NCBI RefSeq assembly: GCF_902381825.1
Contig: NZ_LR698973.1
Coordinates: 3,053,137-3,117,136, forward strand
Source: Pseudocoprococcus catus
GTDB taxonomy: Bacteria > Bacillota > Clostridia > Lachnospirales > Lachnospiraceae
Reading direction: 5' to 3'
Length of the DNA stretch: 64,000 nucleotides
Part shown: piece after piece, positions 1 to 8,573 of the stretch
How the letters are laid out: each line of letters begins with the position of its first letter
Position numbering within the stretch: position 1 is the stretch's first letter
Position numbers and translations under genes: made by a program
The notes under the pieces: model-generated
The model's database searches: none
Seen by the model: only the letters and a program-made list of their open reading frames with translations
Told to the model about the DNA's origin: nothing

Positions 1-1
1 T

Positions 2-100
2 CGCGACGGCAACGGCCAGAACAGAAGCTTCAATCGCGACGGCAACGGCCAGAACAGAAACTTTAATCGCGACGGCAATGGCCAGAACAGAAACGGTAGC
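2..100 (+). repeat. Tandem 33-bp repeat in the infB linker
   Basis: Three head-to-tail copies of a 33-bp unit encode RDGNGQNR followed by SFN, NFN or NGS. They lie in the disordered N-terminal linker of IF-2 and probably continue left of the window. Copies differ at only a few bases, which suggests recent unit duplication. Confidence 0.85.
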
Positions 101-2146
101 CGTGACAACAGAGGTCAGGGTGGCAGAAACGGCGGCCGTGACGGCAAGTTCAATCTTGACAGTGCCATCAACAAAGAAGTTGTTATGACAAAGGATACAA
201 CAAGAGAAAACCGCAGAAACTACAAGGACAACAAAGATCGTGACAACCGCCGTGATGATAGAGATTTTGAAGGAAGAAATACATCCAGAAACGGCAAGAA
301 CAATAATAAGAACAACAATAACAATAACAATAGAAACACAATGCGTAAGAAGCCTGTCAATGCACAGCCAAAGCCGGAACCGGTTGTAGAGAAGGTAACA
401 AGCATTGAACTGCCTGAGACAGTAACAATCAAAGAACTGGCAGATAAGATGAAGATTCCGGCAGCTCAGATCATCAAGAAGCTTTTCCTTGAAGGCAAGA
501 TGCTTAATGTGAACTCAGACATCACATATGATGAGGCAGAAGAAATCGCACTTGAATATGATATTCTCTGTGAACATGAAGTTGTTGTGGATGTTATCGA
601 AGAGATGCTGAAGGAAGAGGAAGAAAATGAAGAAGATCTTCAGCCAAGACCACCGGTTGTCTGCGTTATGGGTCACGTTGACCATGGTAAGACATCTATC
701 CTTGATGCTATCCGTAAGACAAGTGTTACATCCGGAGAAGCCGGTGGTATTACACAGCACATTGGTGCCTATGTTGTTGAAGTCAGTGGTCAGAAGATCA
801 CATTCCTGGATACACCTGGACATGAAGCTTTCACAGCCATGCGTTTAAGAGGTGCACAGTCTACAGATATCGCAATCCTTGTTGTTGCAGCTGATGATGG
901 TGTTATGCCTCAGACAATTGAGGCCATTAACCATGCCAAAGCAGCAGAAATCGATATTATTGTTGCAATCAACAAGATTGATAAGCCGAGTGCCAATATT
1001 GACCGTGTTAAACAGGAACTGACAGAATATGGTCTGATTGCAGAGGACTGGGGCGGTACGACCATTATGGTACCGGTTTCCGCACATACAGGTGAAGGTC
1101 TTCAGGATCTGCTGGATATGATCCTTCTGGATGCTGAAGTGAAAGAATTAAAGGCGAACCCTAATAGAAAGGGTCGTGGCCTGATTCTTGAAGCACAGCT
1201 GGATAAGGGCCGTGGTCCTGTGGCAACCGTGCTGGTTCAGAAAGGTACACTGAATGTTGGTGATAATGTAACTGTTGGTACTGCATTTGGTAAGATCAGA
1301 GCAATGATTGATGATAAGGGGCGCCGTGTAAAGAAAGCCGGTCCGTCTACACCAGTAGAGATTCTTGGTTTGAATGAAGTGCCTCAGGCTGGTGAAGTCT
1401 TCATTGCAACAGATACTGAAAAAGAAGCCCGTACAATGGCTGAGACATTTATCGCCACAAAACGTGAGAAGATGCTGGCTGATACAAAATCCAAATTATC
1501 TCTGGATGGTCTGTTTGATCAGATCCAGGCAGGTCAGATCAAAGATCTGAATATCATTGTCAAAGCCGATGTTCAGGGTTCTGTAGAAGCTGTGAAACAG
1601 AGTCTTGCAAAACTTTCCAATGATGAAGTGGCTGTCAAGGTTATTCACGGCGGTGTTGGTGCCATCAATGAATCTGATGTTACATTGGCTTCTGCATCCA
1701 ATGCGATCATTATCGGTTTCAATGTTCGTCCGGACAATCAGGCGAAGATTATTGCAGAACAGGAAAAAGTCGATCTGCGTCTGTACAGAGTCATCTACAA
1801 TGCCATTGAAGATATCGAAGCTGCTATGAAGGGTATGCTTGAACCGACATTCGAAGAGAAGATCATCGGCCATGCAGAAGTGCGTCAGACATATAAGGTA
1901 TCCGGTGTCGGCACCATCATCGGCGGTTATGTTCAGGATGGTAAGATCGTTCGTAACTGCAAGGTACGTCTCTTAAGAGATAATGTTGTTATTCATGAAG
2001 GTGAGCTTGCATCTCTGAAGCGTTTCAAAGATGACGTGAAAGAAGTTAATTCCGGCTATGAATGCGGTATGTCCTTTGAGAAATATAACGATATTAAGGA
2101 AGGCGACCAGATTGAAGCTTTCGTTATGGAAGAAGTGCCGAGATAG
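2..2146 (+). CDS. infB: Translation initiation factor IF-2 (5' end outside window)
   Basis: IF-2 is the GTPase that brings initiator fMet-tRNA to the 30S subunit and promotes 50S joining. The reading frame is open from the left edge, so the start codon lies outside; 714 residues are visible. The order is a low-complexity Arg/Asn/Gly-rich linker with tandem repeats, an IF2_N helical domain (about 421-520), then the GTPase domain: G1 GHVDHGKTS near 670, G3 DTPGHE near 810, G4 NKID near 970. Domains II to IV follow up to the TAG at 2144-2146. An internal ATG at 185 is in frame but sits inside the linker, so it is probably not the real start. First gene of an infB-rbfA-nrnA-truB-ribF operon. The family assignment is certain. 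Confidence 0.97.
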   Translation, partial: RDGNGQNRSFNRDGNGQNRNFNRDGNGQNRNGSRDNRGQGGRNGGRDGKFNLDSAINKEVVMTKDTTRENRRNYKDNKDRDNRRDDRDFEGRNTSRNGKNNNKNNNNNNNRNTMRKKPVNAQPKPEPVVEKVTSIELPETVTIKELADKMKIPAAQIIKKLFLEGKMLNVNSDITYDEAEEIALEYDILCEHEVVVDVIEEMLKEEEENEEDLQPRPPVVCVMGHVDHGKTSILDAIRKTSVTSGEAGGITQHIGAYVVEVSGQKITFLDTPGHEAFTAMRLRGAQSTDIAILVVAADDGVMPQTIEAINHAKAAEIDIIVAINKIDKPSANIDRVKQELTEYGLIAEDWGGTTIMVPVSAHTGEGLQDLLDMILLDAEVKELKANPNRKGRGLILEAQLDKGRGPVATVLVQKGTLNVGDNVTVGTAFGKIRAMIDDKGRRVKKAGPSTPVEILGLNEVPQAGEVFIATDTEKEARTMAETFIATKREKMLADTKSKLSLDGLFDQIQAGQIKDLNIIVKADVQGSVEAVKQSLAKLSNDEVAVKVIHGGVGAINESDVTLASASNAIIIGFNVRPDNQAKIIAEQEKVDLRLYRVIYNAIEDIEAAMKGMLEPTFEEKIIGHAEVRQTYKVSGVGTIIGGYVQDGKIVRNCKVRLLRDNVVIHEGELASLKRFKDDVKEVNSGYECGMSFEKYNDIKEGDQIEAFVMEEVPR

Positions 2147-2156
2147 GAGTATATAG

Positions 2157-2549
2157 ATGAGAAAGAACAGTATAAAGAATACGCGTATCAATGGTGAGGT
2201 TCAGAAGGAACTGAGCCGTATTATCTCCCGTGAGATTAAAGATCCGCGCATCAGTCCGATGACCAGCGTTGTTGCTGTGGAAGTAGCACCGGATCTGAAA
2301 CAGTGCAAAGCTTATATCAGCGTGCTGGGCGATAAAGATGCACAGGATGCAACACTGGCAGGACTTAAAAGTGCCATTGGTTTTATCCGTCGTGAGCTTG
2401 CACGGACTGTGAACTTAAGAAATACACCTGAAATTCATTTTGTTTTGGATCAGTCGATCGAATACGGCGTCAATATGTCAAAACTGATTGACGATGTTGT
2501 TCGTTCAGATGAAGGAAAAGAACATGAAGGAGAAGAGGACAATGAATAA
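2157..2549 (+). CDS. rbfA: Ribosome-binding factor A
   Basis: RbfA is a small KH-fold protein that binds the 30S subunit during late 16S rRNA maturation and helps in cold adaptation. The 130-residue length is usual. Family features are the N-terminal basic helix (INGEVQKELSRII), the REIKDPRI segment and the VAPDLKQCKAYISVLG strand. The ATG at 2157 has a GGAG-type site about 7 bases upstream, just after the infB stop. The 3' end overlaps the start of the next gene by 8 bases, so translation is probably coupled. The acidic tail (EGKEHEGEEDNE) is common in this family. Confidence 0.96.
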   Translation: MRKNSIKNTRINGEVQKELSRIISREIKDPRISPMTSVVAVEVAPDLKQCKAYISVLGDKDAQDATLAGLKSAIGFIRRELARTVNLRNTPEIHFVLDQSIEYGVNMSKLIDDVVRSDEGKEHEGEEDNE

Positions 2550-3513
2550 TATTCTGTCCTGCCTGGAAGGGGTCCGAACAGTCATTATTGCCGGTCATAC
2601 AAGACCGGATGGTGACTGCGTCGGCGCCTGTATGGGCCTCTGGCATTATCTCAGGGATAATTATCCTGAGATTGAGGCTGATGTCAGACTGGAACCGGTT
2701 CCGGAAAGCTATAAAGTGATTGCCGGTGTTGAGCAGATTATTGGCAGCTATGAAGATGATAAGGTCTATGATTTATTTATTGCACTGGATGCCAGTGACA
2801 AAGGGCGTCTTGCCGGAGCGCAGAAATATTTTGATACGGCAAAACACAGGATCTGTATTGACCATCATATCAGCAATCCGGGCTATGCCGATGAGAATAT
2901 GATCGTGTCGGATGCCAGTTCAACCTGCGAAGTACTGACAGGGCTGATGGCAATGGAGGCTATTTCTTATGATGCAGCAGTGGCATTGTATATTGGTATT
3001 ATTTGTGACACCGGTGTGTTCAAATACAGCAATACAAGCCGTCATACAATGGATATGGCCGGCTGCCTGATGGAAAAAGGCATTCCGTATTCAGATCTCA
3101 TTGATGATGTTTTTTACCGCAAAAGTTATAAGCAGAATAAGATTCTGGGCTATGCCCTGCAGAAATGCCGACTTGTTCTTGACAATCGAATGATTGTGTG
3201 TGTGCTTGAAAGACCGGAGCTGGACCGTTTGGGTGCAGGACATGGTGATCTGGAAGGTATTATCGATCAGCTGCGTCTGACAAGGGACATTGAGGTGGCA
3301 TTGCTCGCATCTGCCTCCGACACAGAGGCAAACACTTATAAATTCAGTATGAGATCCAATCATTTCGTGGATGTTGCAGCGGTTGCAGGCAAATTTGGCG
3401 GCGGCGGCCATGTGCGCGCAGCGGGATTTTCAGCAGTGGGCGATATCAATGAAATTTATCATACAGCAGAAGCATTAATAAAGGAGCAGCTGGATACATG
3501 TACGATGGAATGA
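2542..3513 (+). CDS. nrnA: DHH/DHHA1 phosphoesterase (NrnA-type nanoRNase/pAp phosphatase)
   Basis: A 323-residue member of the DHH superfamily. NrnA degrades 2-5 nt RNA oligomers and dephosphorylates 3'-phosphoadenosine 5'-phosphate. Visible motifs are HTRPDGDCVGA near the N-terminus (metal ligands), a DASD motif, CIDHHISN (the DHH motif) and the C-terminal DHHA1 signature GGGGHVRAAG. I chose the ATG at 2542, preceded by AAGGAGAAGAGG; an in-frame start at 2488 would lie inside rbfA with no ribosome site. It overlaps rbfA by 8 bases and truB by 16 bases, as is usual in this operon. Activity is inferred from the family. Confidence 0.92.
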   Translation: MNNILSCLEGVRTVIIAGHTRPDGDCVGACMGLWHYLRDNYPEIEADVRLEPVPESYKVIAGVEQIIGSYEDDKVYDLFIALDASDKGRLAGAQKYFDTAKHRICIDHHISNPGYADENMIVSDASSTCEVLTGLMAMEAISYDAAVALYIGIICDTGVFKYSNTSRHTMDMAGCLMEKGIPYSDLIDDVFYRKSYKQNKILGYALQKCRLVLDNRMIVCVLERPELDRLGAGHGDLEGIIDQLRLTRDIEVALLASASDTEANTYKFSMRSNHFVDVAAVAGKFGGGGHVRAAGFSAVGDINEIYHTAEALIKEQLDTCTME

Positions 3514-4418
3514 TTAATGTCTGCAAGGAAAAAGGTTTTACATCCCATGATGTTGTAGCAAAACTCAGGGGAATCCTTCATCAGAAGAAAATCGGCCATA
3601 CGGGTACGCTGGATCCGGATGCAACAGGGGTTCTGCCGGTCTGTCTCGGCAAAGGAACAAAGCTCTGTGATATGATCACAGACCGGGACAAGACTTATCG
3701 CGCAGTGATGATGCTTGGCAGAACTACCGATACACAGGATATTTCCGGACAGATTCTTACTGAAAAGGCTGTGAATGTCGATGAGCGTGAGGTCAGAGAT
3801 GCAGCGGTTTCTTTTGTTGGTGATTATATGCAGATACCGCCGATGTATTCTGCCATTAAGGTAGATGGCAAAAAGTTATATGAGCTGGCCAGGGCCGGTC
3901 AGGAAGTTGAACGAAAGGCCAGACATGTGGTGATTAATGCACTGAATATCACAGGAATACAGCTGCCTTATGTCACAATGGAGGTCTCATGTTCCAAAGG
4001 CACATATATTCGTACACTGTGTCAGGATATTGGCGAGAAACTGGGCTGTGGTGCCTGCATGACGGAACTTGTCCGTTTAAAAGTGGGGGCATTTGATATT
4101 GCACATGCATGGACACTTGCTCAGATTCAGGAAATGGCTGCCTGCGGTGAAGAAGAAGTGCGCAGACATATTGTGCCTGTCGAAGAAATGCTTTCGGATT
4201 ATCCGGAATTCAAAACGACAGATGCATTTTCGGATAAAATGCTTGCCAACGGCAACTGGCTGCCAAGGGAACAGGTTGCAACCTCCGGCGGTGATGCGTC
4301 CGCTGTACTCAAAGACGGAATGCAGGTGCGCATGTACAGCAGCACAGGTAATTTTACGGCGATTTATCAGTATGTGGCCGTCAAAAACAGCTTAAAAAAT
4401 ATAAAAATGTTTGTATAG
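3498..4418 (+). CDS. truB: tRNA pseudouridine(55) synthase
   Basis: TruB makes pseudouridine 55 in the T-loop of elongator tRNAs and also acts as a tRNA chaperone. The 306-residue protein starts MYDGMINVCKEKGFTSHD, matching the conserved TruB N-terminus, which supports the ATG at 3498 inside the end of nrnA. The catalytic Asp is in GTLDPDATGVLP; later motifs include the tRNA-contacting MYSAIKVDGKKLYELAR and SCSKGTYIRTLCQDIG. A shorter C-terminal TruB_C-type domain follows. Confidence 0.97.
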   Translation: MYDGMINVCKEKGFTSHDVVAKLRGILHQKKIGHTGTLDPDATGVLPVCLGKGTKLCDMITDRDKTYRAVMMLGRTTDTQDISGQILTEKAVNVDEREVRDAAVSFVGDYMQIPPMYSAIKVDGKKLYELARAGQEVERKARHVVINALNITGIQLPYVTMEVSCSKGTYIRTLCQDIGEKLGCGACMTELVRLKVGAFDIAHAWTLAQIQEMAACGEEEVRRHIVPVEEMLSDYPEFKTTDAFSDKMLANGNWLPREQVATSGGDASAVLKDGMQVRMYSSTGNFTAIYQYVAVKNSLKNIKMFV

Positions 4419-4432
4419 AGGTAGCATTGGTC

Positions 4433-5365
4433 ATGATTTATTTTAGAGGAACAAAGGATATCCATCTTGATCACACCGTGGTTGCCCTTGGAAAATTCGA
4501 CGGACTGCATCGGGGACATCAGCTTTTGATCAACAAATTAAAAGAATATGGCAAAAAGGGTTTTCAGACCGTTGTCTTTACTTTTGATTTTCATCCGATG
4601 AGTCTGCTGACCGGAAAGAAACAGTCGCTGATTTATACAAAAGAAGAGCGGCTTCGCATTGTGGAAGAAATGGGGATCGATGTATTGATCGAGTATCCCT
4701 TTACCCAGGAGACAGCGCATATGATGCCTGAAGATTTTGTGCGGGATGTACTTGTGAGAGATATCGGTGCAAAGGTGATTGTTGTTGGAGATGATTTTCA
4801 TTTTGGATACCAGAGAAGTGGTGATGTCTCGTTTTTGAAAAAGCATGCGGCAGCGTATGGTTATGTTGTTGATAACTGTGAAAAACTGTGTGTACACGGC
4901 GAAGAGATCAGCTCAACAATGATTAGAGGCTATATTGCAGAGGGCAGAATGGAGACGGTCACAGAACTTCTCGGACGCCCGTATGAGATTAATGGAAAAG
5001 TTATTCCGGGAAAAGCCAATGGAAGAAAAGTTGATATGCGGACAGCCAATCTGGCGCCAGATGACATTAAACTGCTGCCGCCGGAAGGTGTATATGCATC
5101 GGTTGTTCAGATTGAAGGTATGGAAGGAAAGTACTATGCGCTGACGAATATCGGTCGCAATCCGACAGTTGGAGATCATAATGAACTTCGCATAGAAACC
5201 CATGTTGTTGAGTTTTCAGGCGATTTATATGATCGGATGATCACTGTGCGCATTTATCAGAGACTGCGGGATGAACACAAATTTGCCAGTCTGGAAGAAG
5301 TGAAGGCACAGGTCATGAAGGATCAGGAAAAGGCCATGGCCTATTTTAAAGAACATCATATCTGA
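4433..5365 (+). CDS. ribF: Bifunctional riboflavin kinase/FAD synthetase
   Basis: RibF phosphorylates riboflavin to FMN and adenylates FMN to FAD. The N-terminal nucleotidyltransferase half carries ALGKFDGLHRGHQLL (HxGH-type motif) and VVGDDFHFGYQRSG. The C-terminal flavokinase half carries VIPGKANGRKVDMRTANL and the GRNPTVGD...IETHV segment. The length (310 aa) is usual. I chose ATG 4433, 8 bases after AGAGGTAG; a TTG at 4427 is also in frame. Last gene of the operon, followed by a strong terminator. No FMN riboswitch precedes it, so it is expressed with the translation genes. Confidence 0.96.
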   Translation: MIYFRGTKDIHLDHTVVALGKFDGLHRGHQLLINKLKEYGKKGFQTVVFTFDFHPMSLLTGKKQSLIYTKEERLRIVEEMGIDVLIEYPFTQETAHMMPEDFVRDVLVRDIGAKVIVVGDDFHFGYQRSGDVSFLKKHAAAYGYVVDNCEKLCVHGEEISSTMIRGYIAEGRMETVTELLGRPYEINGKVIPGKANGRKVDMRTANLAPDDIKLLPPEGVYASVVQIEGMEGKYYALTNIGRNPTVGDHNELRIETHVVEFSGDLYDRMITVRIYQRLRDEHKFASLEEVKAQVMKDQEKAMAYFKEHHI

Positions 5366-5404
5366 TGAAGGTGTATAAAGGACGCTCAGGGGAGTCTTCA
5401 AAAA

Positions 5405-5457
5405 AAGAACTGAAACAGAATTCTGCGTTAAGGACAGAAGTGTTTCGGTTCTTTTTT
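5405..5457 (+). terminator. Rho-independent terminator of the infB-ribF operon
   Basis: AAGAACTGAAACA at 5405-5417 pairs with TGTTTCGGTTCTT at 5441-5453 with one G-U pair, and a T-tract follows. The loop contains the palindrome CAGAATTCTG. It lies 40 bases after the ribF stop. Confidence 0.9.
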
Positions 5458-5464
5458 ATTTTGC

Positions 5465-5602
5465 AACTGTTCAGAGACAAGCAAAATTTCAAAAAACAGG
5501 TATAAAATGCTTGCATTTTTAAGAATGTTTTTGAAATTTTATTTGGCGGATACGCCACACCGACGAAATGCGTAGCATTTTGGAGGTTGTCTCTGAACAG
5601 TT
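5465..5602. repeat. 138-bp nested inverted-repeat element
   Basis: Perfect 16-bp terminal inverted repeats (5465-5480 and 5587-5602, AACTGTTCAGAGACAA and its complement) enclose a second 13-bp inverted repeat (5483-5495 with 5528-5540) and two small hairpins: AAAATGC-TT-GCATTTT near 5505 and AAATGC-GTA-GCATTT near 5565. No coding frame fits. It looks like a miniature inverted-repeat or intergenic hairpin element. The ATGC-TT-GCAT core recurs at 13.08, 13.59 and 50.10 kb. Confidence 0.7.
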
Positions 5603-5690
5603 ACTTTATTTTTATATAGCATATAAAGACATGCCATACATTCAGAGTCAGGCGATTGAAGTAAAAGAAAGCACTCAGGAAAATAAATCC

Positions 5691-5760
5691 AAACATATTT
5701 TCGAAAACATATGTTTACAAATGCGAACATATGTGCTAAAATAAATAGGAACATATGTTT
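5691..5760 (+). promoter_or_regulatory. SOS-type promoter with three to four LexA-like boxes
   Basis: Three palindromic 12-mers match the Gram-positive LexA (DinR) consensus GAAC-N4-GTTC: AAACATATGTTT at 5705-5716, GAACATATGTGC at 5725-5736 and GAACATATGTTT at 5749-5760. A weaker one is at 5691-5702. A promoter fits around them: -35 TTTACA (5714-5719), a 17-base spacer and -10 TAAAAT (5737-5742). Box 2 fills the spacer and box 3 covers the likely start site, the classic arrangement for repression. The downstream gene starts at 5780. LexA binding is inferred from the motif. Confidence 0.8.
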
Positions 5761-5779
5761 TTTGAAAGGACGGTAGGAC

Positions 5780-7129
5780 ATGGAGACGATATGGGACAGT
5801 CATCTGAATGAGAAACTGCGTATTTTGGCTGATGCAGCCAAGTACGATGCGGCCTGCACTTCTTCCGGCGTGGACAGGAAGAATGGCAGCATGGGAACAG
5901 GCAATGCAGTGGCCTGTGGTATCTGTCATAGTTTTTCTGCAGACGGAAGATGCATTTCTCTGCTGAAGATTCTGTTGACTAATGACTGCTGCTATGACTG
6001 TGTTTATTGTGTCAACAGAGTCGGTAATGATACAGAGCGGGCGACATTCAGCCCGGACGAGGTATGTACATTGACCATGGGTTTTTATCGTAGAAACTAT
6101 ATAGAAGGTCTGTTCCTCAGTTCGGCCGTTTACAGGAATCCGTCTTATACGATGGAGCTGATCTATGAGACAGTTCTGCGGCTGCGCACAGTGTATCATT
6201 TTCATGGCTATATCCATGTGAAAGCGATTCCGGGAGCTGATCCTCAACTCATCCAGCAGACCGGCTTTCTGGTGGACAGGATGAGTTGTAATCTGGAACT
6301 GCCGACAGCAGAGGGGCTGCGGAGCCTGGCTCCGAATAAGCCCCGCAGACAGCTTTTGAAGCCTATGCGGCAGATTCAACAGCAGATTACTGTTTCGAAG
6401 CACGAAGTGGCGCTGTACCGGCATGCACAGCCCTTTGTGCCGGCAGGACAGAGTACCCAGATGATTATAGGAGCAACAGGGGAGTCGGATTATCAGATTA
6501 TGAGTGTATCAGAGGCGCTTTATGGCAGATTTAAGATGAAACGGGTTTTCTATTCCGCGTATGTGGGTGTGAATGAGGATAGTCGATTACCGGCGGTGGG
6601 GACGCTGCCGCCGCTTTTGAGGGAACATCGTCTGTATCAGGCAGACTGGCTGATACGGTTTTATGGTTTTAAGGCAGCAGAACTTCTGAGTAAGAGACAG
6701 CCGAATTTCAATCTGCTGCTGGATCCAAAGTGCGATTGGGCGGTCAGACATTTGGAGGCTTTTCCTGTGGAGGTGATGACGGCGGATTATTATCAGCTGC
6801 TGAGAGTGCCGGGGCTTGGTGTGAACAGCGCCAGGAGGATCTGTCGTGCCAGGAGGTATGGCGGGCTGCGATTCGAGGATCTGAAGAAGATGGGGGTTGT
6901 ACTGAAGCGGGCGATGTACTTTATTACTTGTCAGGGAAGAGTTTATATGCCTTTCAGAATGGATGAACGGTTCATTACAACGAATCTTCTTGGATTAAAG
7001 GAGCGTCTGCCGGAGAATGTTGTTCGCTCCGGGGATACATTCAGACAGTTGAATCTGTTTGATGATTTTCACTTGCAGATGCCGGTGGAGCAGGAGGATA
7101 AGCGGCAGGTATTGACCGGACAGCTTTGA
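5780..7129 (+). CDS. Radical SAM protein, putative DNA modification/repair (TIGR03916-like)
   Basis: A 449-residue radical SAM enzyme. The iron-sulfur motif CCYDCVYC gives CxxxCxxC ligands around residue 75, and the N-terminal region has other cysteines (ACTSSG, CGICHSF). The central TIM-barrel region includes HGYIHVKAIPGADPQLIQQ. The C-terminus has a helix-hairpin-helix-like segment (LRVPGLGVNSARRICRARR), a DNA-binding type of motif. This architecture matches the 'radical SAM linked to UDG' family. The ATG at 5780 follows GAAAGGA with a 9-base gap. It is paired with the DUF4130 gene 16 bases downstream and sits behind LexA-like boxes. The substrate is unknown to me; a DNA-repair role is inferred from family, partner and promoter. 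Confidence 0.88.
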   Translation: METIWDSHLNEKLRILADAAKYDAACTSSGVDRKNGSMGTGNAVACGICHSFSADGRCISLLKILLTNDCCYDCVYCVNRVGNDTERATFSPDEVCTLTMGFYRRNYIEGLFLSSAVYRNPSYTMELIYETVLRLRTVYHFHGYIHVKAIPGADPQLIQQTGFLVDRMSCNLELPTAEGLRSLAPNKPRRQLLKPMRQIQQQITVSKHEVALYRHAQPFVPAGQSTQMIIGATGESDYQIMSVSEALYGRFKMKRVFYSAYVGVNEDSRLPAVGTLPPLLREHRLYQADWLIRFYGFKAAELLSKRQPNFNLLLDPKCDWAVRHLEAFPVEVMTADYYQLLRVPGLGVNSARRICRARRYGGLRFEDLKKMGVVLKRAMYFITCQGRVYMPFRMDERFITTNLLGLKERLPENVVRSGDTFRQLNLFDDFHLQMPVEQEDKRQVLTGQL

Positions 7130-7145
7130 TAGGGAGTGACTTGGA

Positions 7146-7934
7146 ATGGAACAGAATAAGAGAATGCGTATTCTGATGTGTCAGAACAGTACAGAAGGTA
7201 TTTTGTGCGGCGTGTATGAAGCTTTCACAAGCCGGTATGGCCATGCCTGGCAGAAGCTGGCGGTGGGCCCTTATGTGAACGGTGATCTGTTTTCGGATAT
7301 TTATTCGGTAGAAGTGAATACAGAGAAGGCCGGGAAGGTTGTGAAGGCCATTATAAGCAAGATTTCGGAGGAGGCATGGTATCTGGTACACATGGCGTCG
7401 GAGGCGGACAGTCAGGAGAAGGGAGAGATTATCTACAGATTTCTTATTTTGGCCTTTGCCAATGGCAGGAAGGTTTTGAATGCGATGTCCATACCGGAAG
7501 TGATGGGACTGCATCAGCTGTCAAGAAGTGTCTCGAGGGAGACACAGCATTTATATGGTTTTCTGAGATTTCAGGAACTTCAGAACGACATTCTGTATGC
7601 CAGACTGGTTTCGAAGCATCATGTGGGAATGTTTCTAGCGGAACATTTTCAGGACAGGCTGCCCATGGAGCATTGGGTGATCCATGATGTGGAACGGGAT
7701 GAAGTCTGGATTCACAGAGCAGGTGAAGACTGGCTTTATATCCGTCATCCGGACTTCAGACAGGATCCGCAGATGATGTTGTCTTCATCGGAATATGCTT
7801 TTACAGAATGGTGGAAGACGTTTACGGAGAGTGTGGCTATTCTGGAGAGAAGAAATCCGAAACTGCAGATGCAGATGTTGCCGAAGCGTTACTGGAAGTA
7901 TATGCCGGAGATGTTTACAAATCCGGGAAGATAA
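7146..7934 (+). CDS. DUF4130 putative DNA metabolism protein (TIGR03915-like)
   Basis: A 262-residue partner of the radical SAM gene. The N-terminus (ILMCQNSTEGILCGVYEAF) and the central FLRFQELQNDILYA and IHDVERDE segments fit the TIGR03915/DUF4130 family, which in other bacteria neighbours or is fused to a uracil-DNA glycosylase domain. No glycosylase domain is visible here, so this is the short form. It starts at ATG 7146, 16 bases after the partner's stop, and very probably shares its SOS-type promoter. The biochemical function is unknown. Confidence 0.85.
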   Translation: MEQNKRMRILMCQNSTEGILCGVYEAFTSRYGHAWQKLAVGPYVNGDLFSDIYSVEVNTEKAGKVVKAIISKISEEAWYLVHMASEADSQEKGEIIYRFLILAFANGRKVLNAMSIPEVMGLHQLSRSVSRETQHLYGFLRFQELQNDILYARLVSKHHVGMFLAEHFQDRLPMEHWVIHDVERDEVWIHRAGEDWLYIRHPDFRQDPQMMLSSSEYAFTEWWKTFTESVAILERRNPKLQMQMLPKRYWKYMPEMFTNPGR

Positions 7935-7982
7935 AGTATAATACTTGTGATTTAAGTATTGCAGCAGGGAGGCTTTAGCAAC

Positions 7983-8573
7983 ATGAGAAAAATCATTCTG
8001 GCATCTGCATCGCCAAGACGCAGTGAGTTGATGAAACAGGCCGGTCTGGACTTTGATGTATGTGTCAGTACAAAGGAAGAGAAGAAAGGGCCGTGGGAAC
8101 CTGAAGAAATGGTCAGACGGCTTTCAAGACAAAAGGCGCAGGATGTGGCTGAACGTTATGCGGAAGACTGCATTATCGTTGGAGCGGATACTGTTGTATC
8201 ATGTGATCAGGAGATTCTCGGGAAGCCGGCGAATGATCAGGATGCTTTCAGGATGCTTCATATGCTGCAGGGACGAACCCATGAGGTGTATACAGGTGTT
8301 ACAGTGATTGAAGGCAGTGCAGATGTAAGGAAAGAAACAGTATTTGCGGAGAAGACGGAAGTCACAATGTATCCGATGACGGATAAGATGATCTGGGATT
8401 ATATCAGAACAGGTGAACCGGCAGATAAGGCAGGCGCTTATGGCATTCAGGGAAGAGCAGCTGTCTTTATTCGGTCTATTCATGGAGATTACAATAATGT
8501 CGTAGGACTGCCGGTGGCAGCTCTGTGGCAGTATTTGAACAGCGGCAAGGAGGAGAATGATGCTACATTATAG
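7983..8573 (+). CDS. maf: Maf-type nucleoside triphosphate pyrophosphatase
   Basis: Maf proteins hydrolyse non-canonical or pyrimidine nucleotides (dTTP/UTP/m5UTP type) to the monophosphate and have been linked to septum control. The N-terminus IILASASPRRSELM is the family P-loop-like signature; IVGADTVVS and the GKP segment of EILGKPAND carry conserved residues. Length 196 aa. I chose ATG 7983, 11 bases after GGGAGG; a TTG at 7959 lies upstream of that site. The gene overlaps the next one. Confidence 0.94.
   Translation: MRKIILASASPRRSELMKQAGLDFDVCVSTKEEKKGPWEPEEMVRRLSRQKAQDVAERYAEDCIIVGADTVVSCDQEILGKPANDQDAFRMLHMLQGRTHEVYTGVTVIEGSADVRKETVFAEKTEVTMYPMTDKMIWDYIRTGEPADKAGAYGIQGRAAVFIRSIHGDYNNVVGLPVAALWQYLNSGKEENDATL

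Noticed and set aside
220..432. Leu-rich minus-strand frame opposite the infB linker
   Set aside because: It is the complement of an Asn/Lys-rich low-complexity region, not a membrane protein.
4300..4440. FMN riboswitch before ribF
   Set aside because: ribF follows truB by 14 bases and none of the conserved FMN-aptamer blocks is present.
5675..6424. Long open frame on the minus strand opposite the radical SAM gene
   Set aside because: It has no ribosome site or recognisable protein, covers the SOS-type promoter, and lies antisense to a clear gene.
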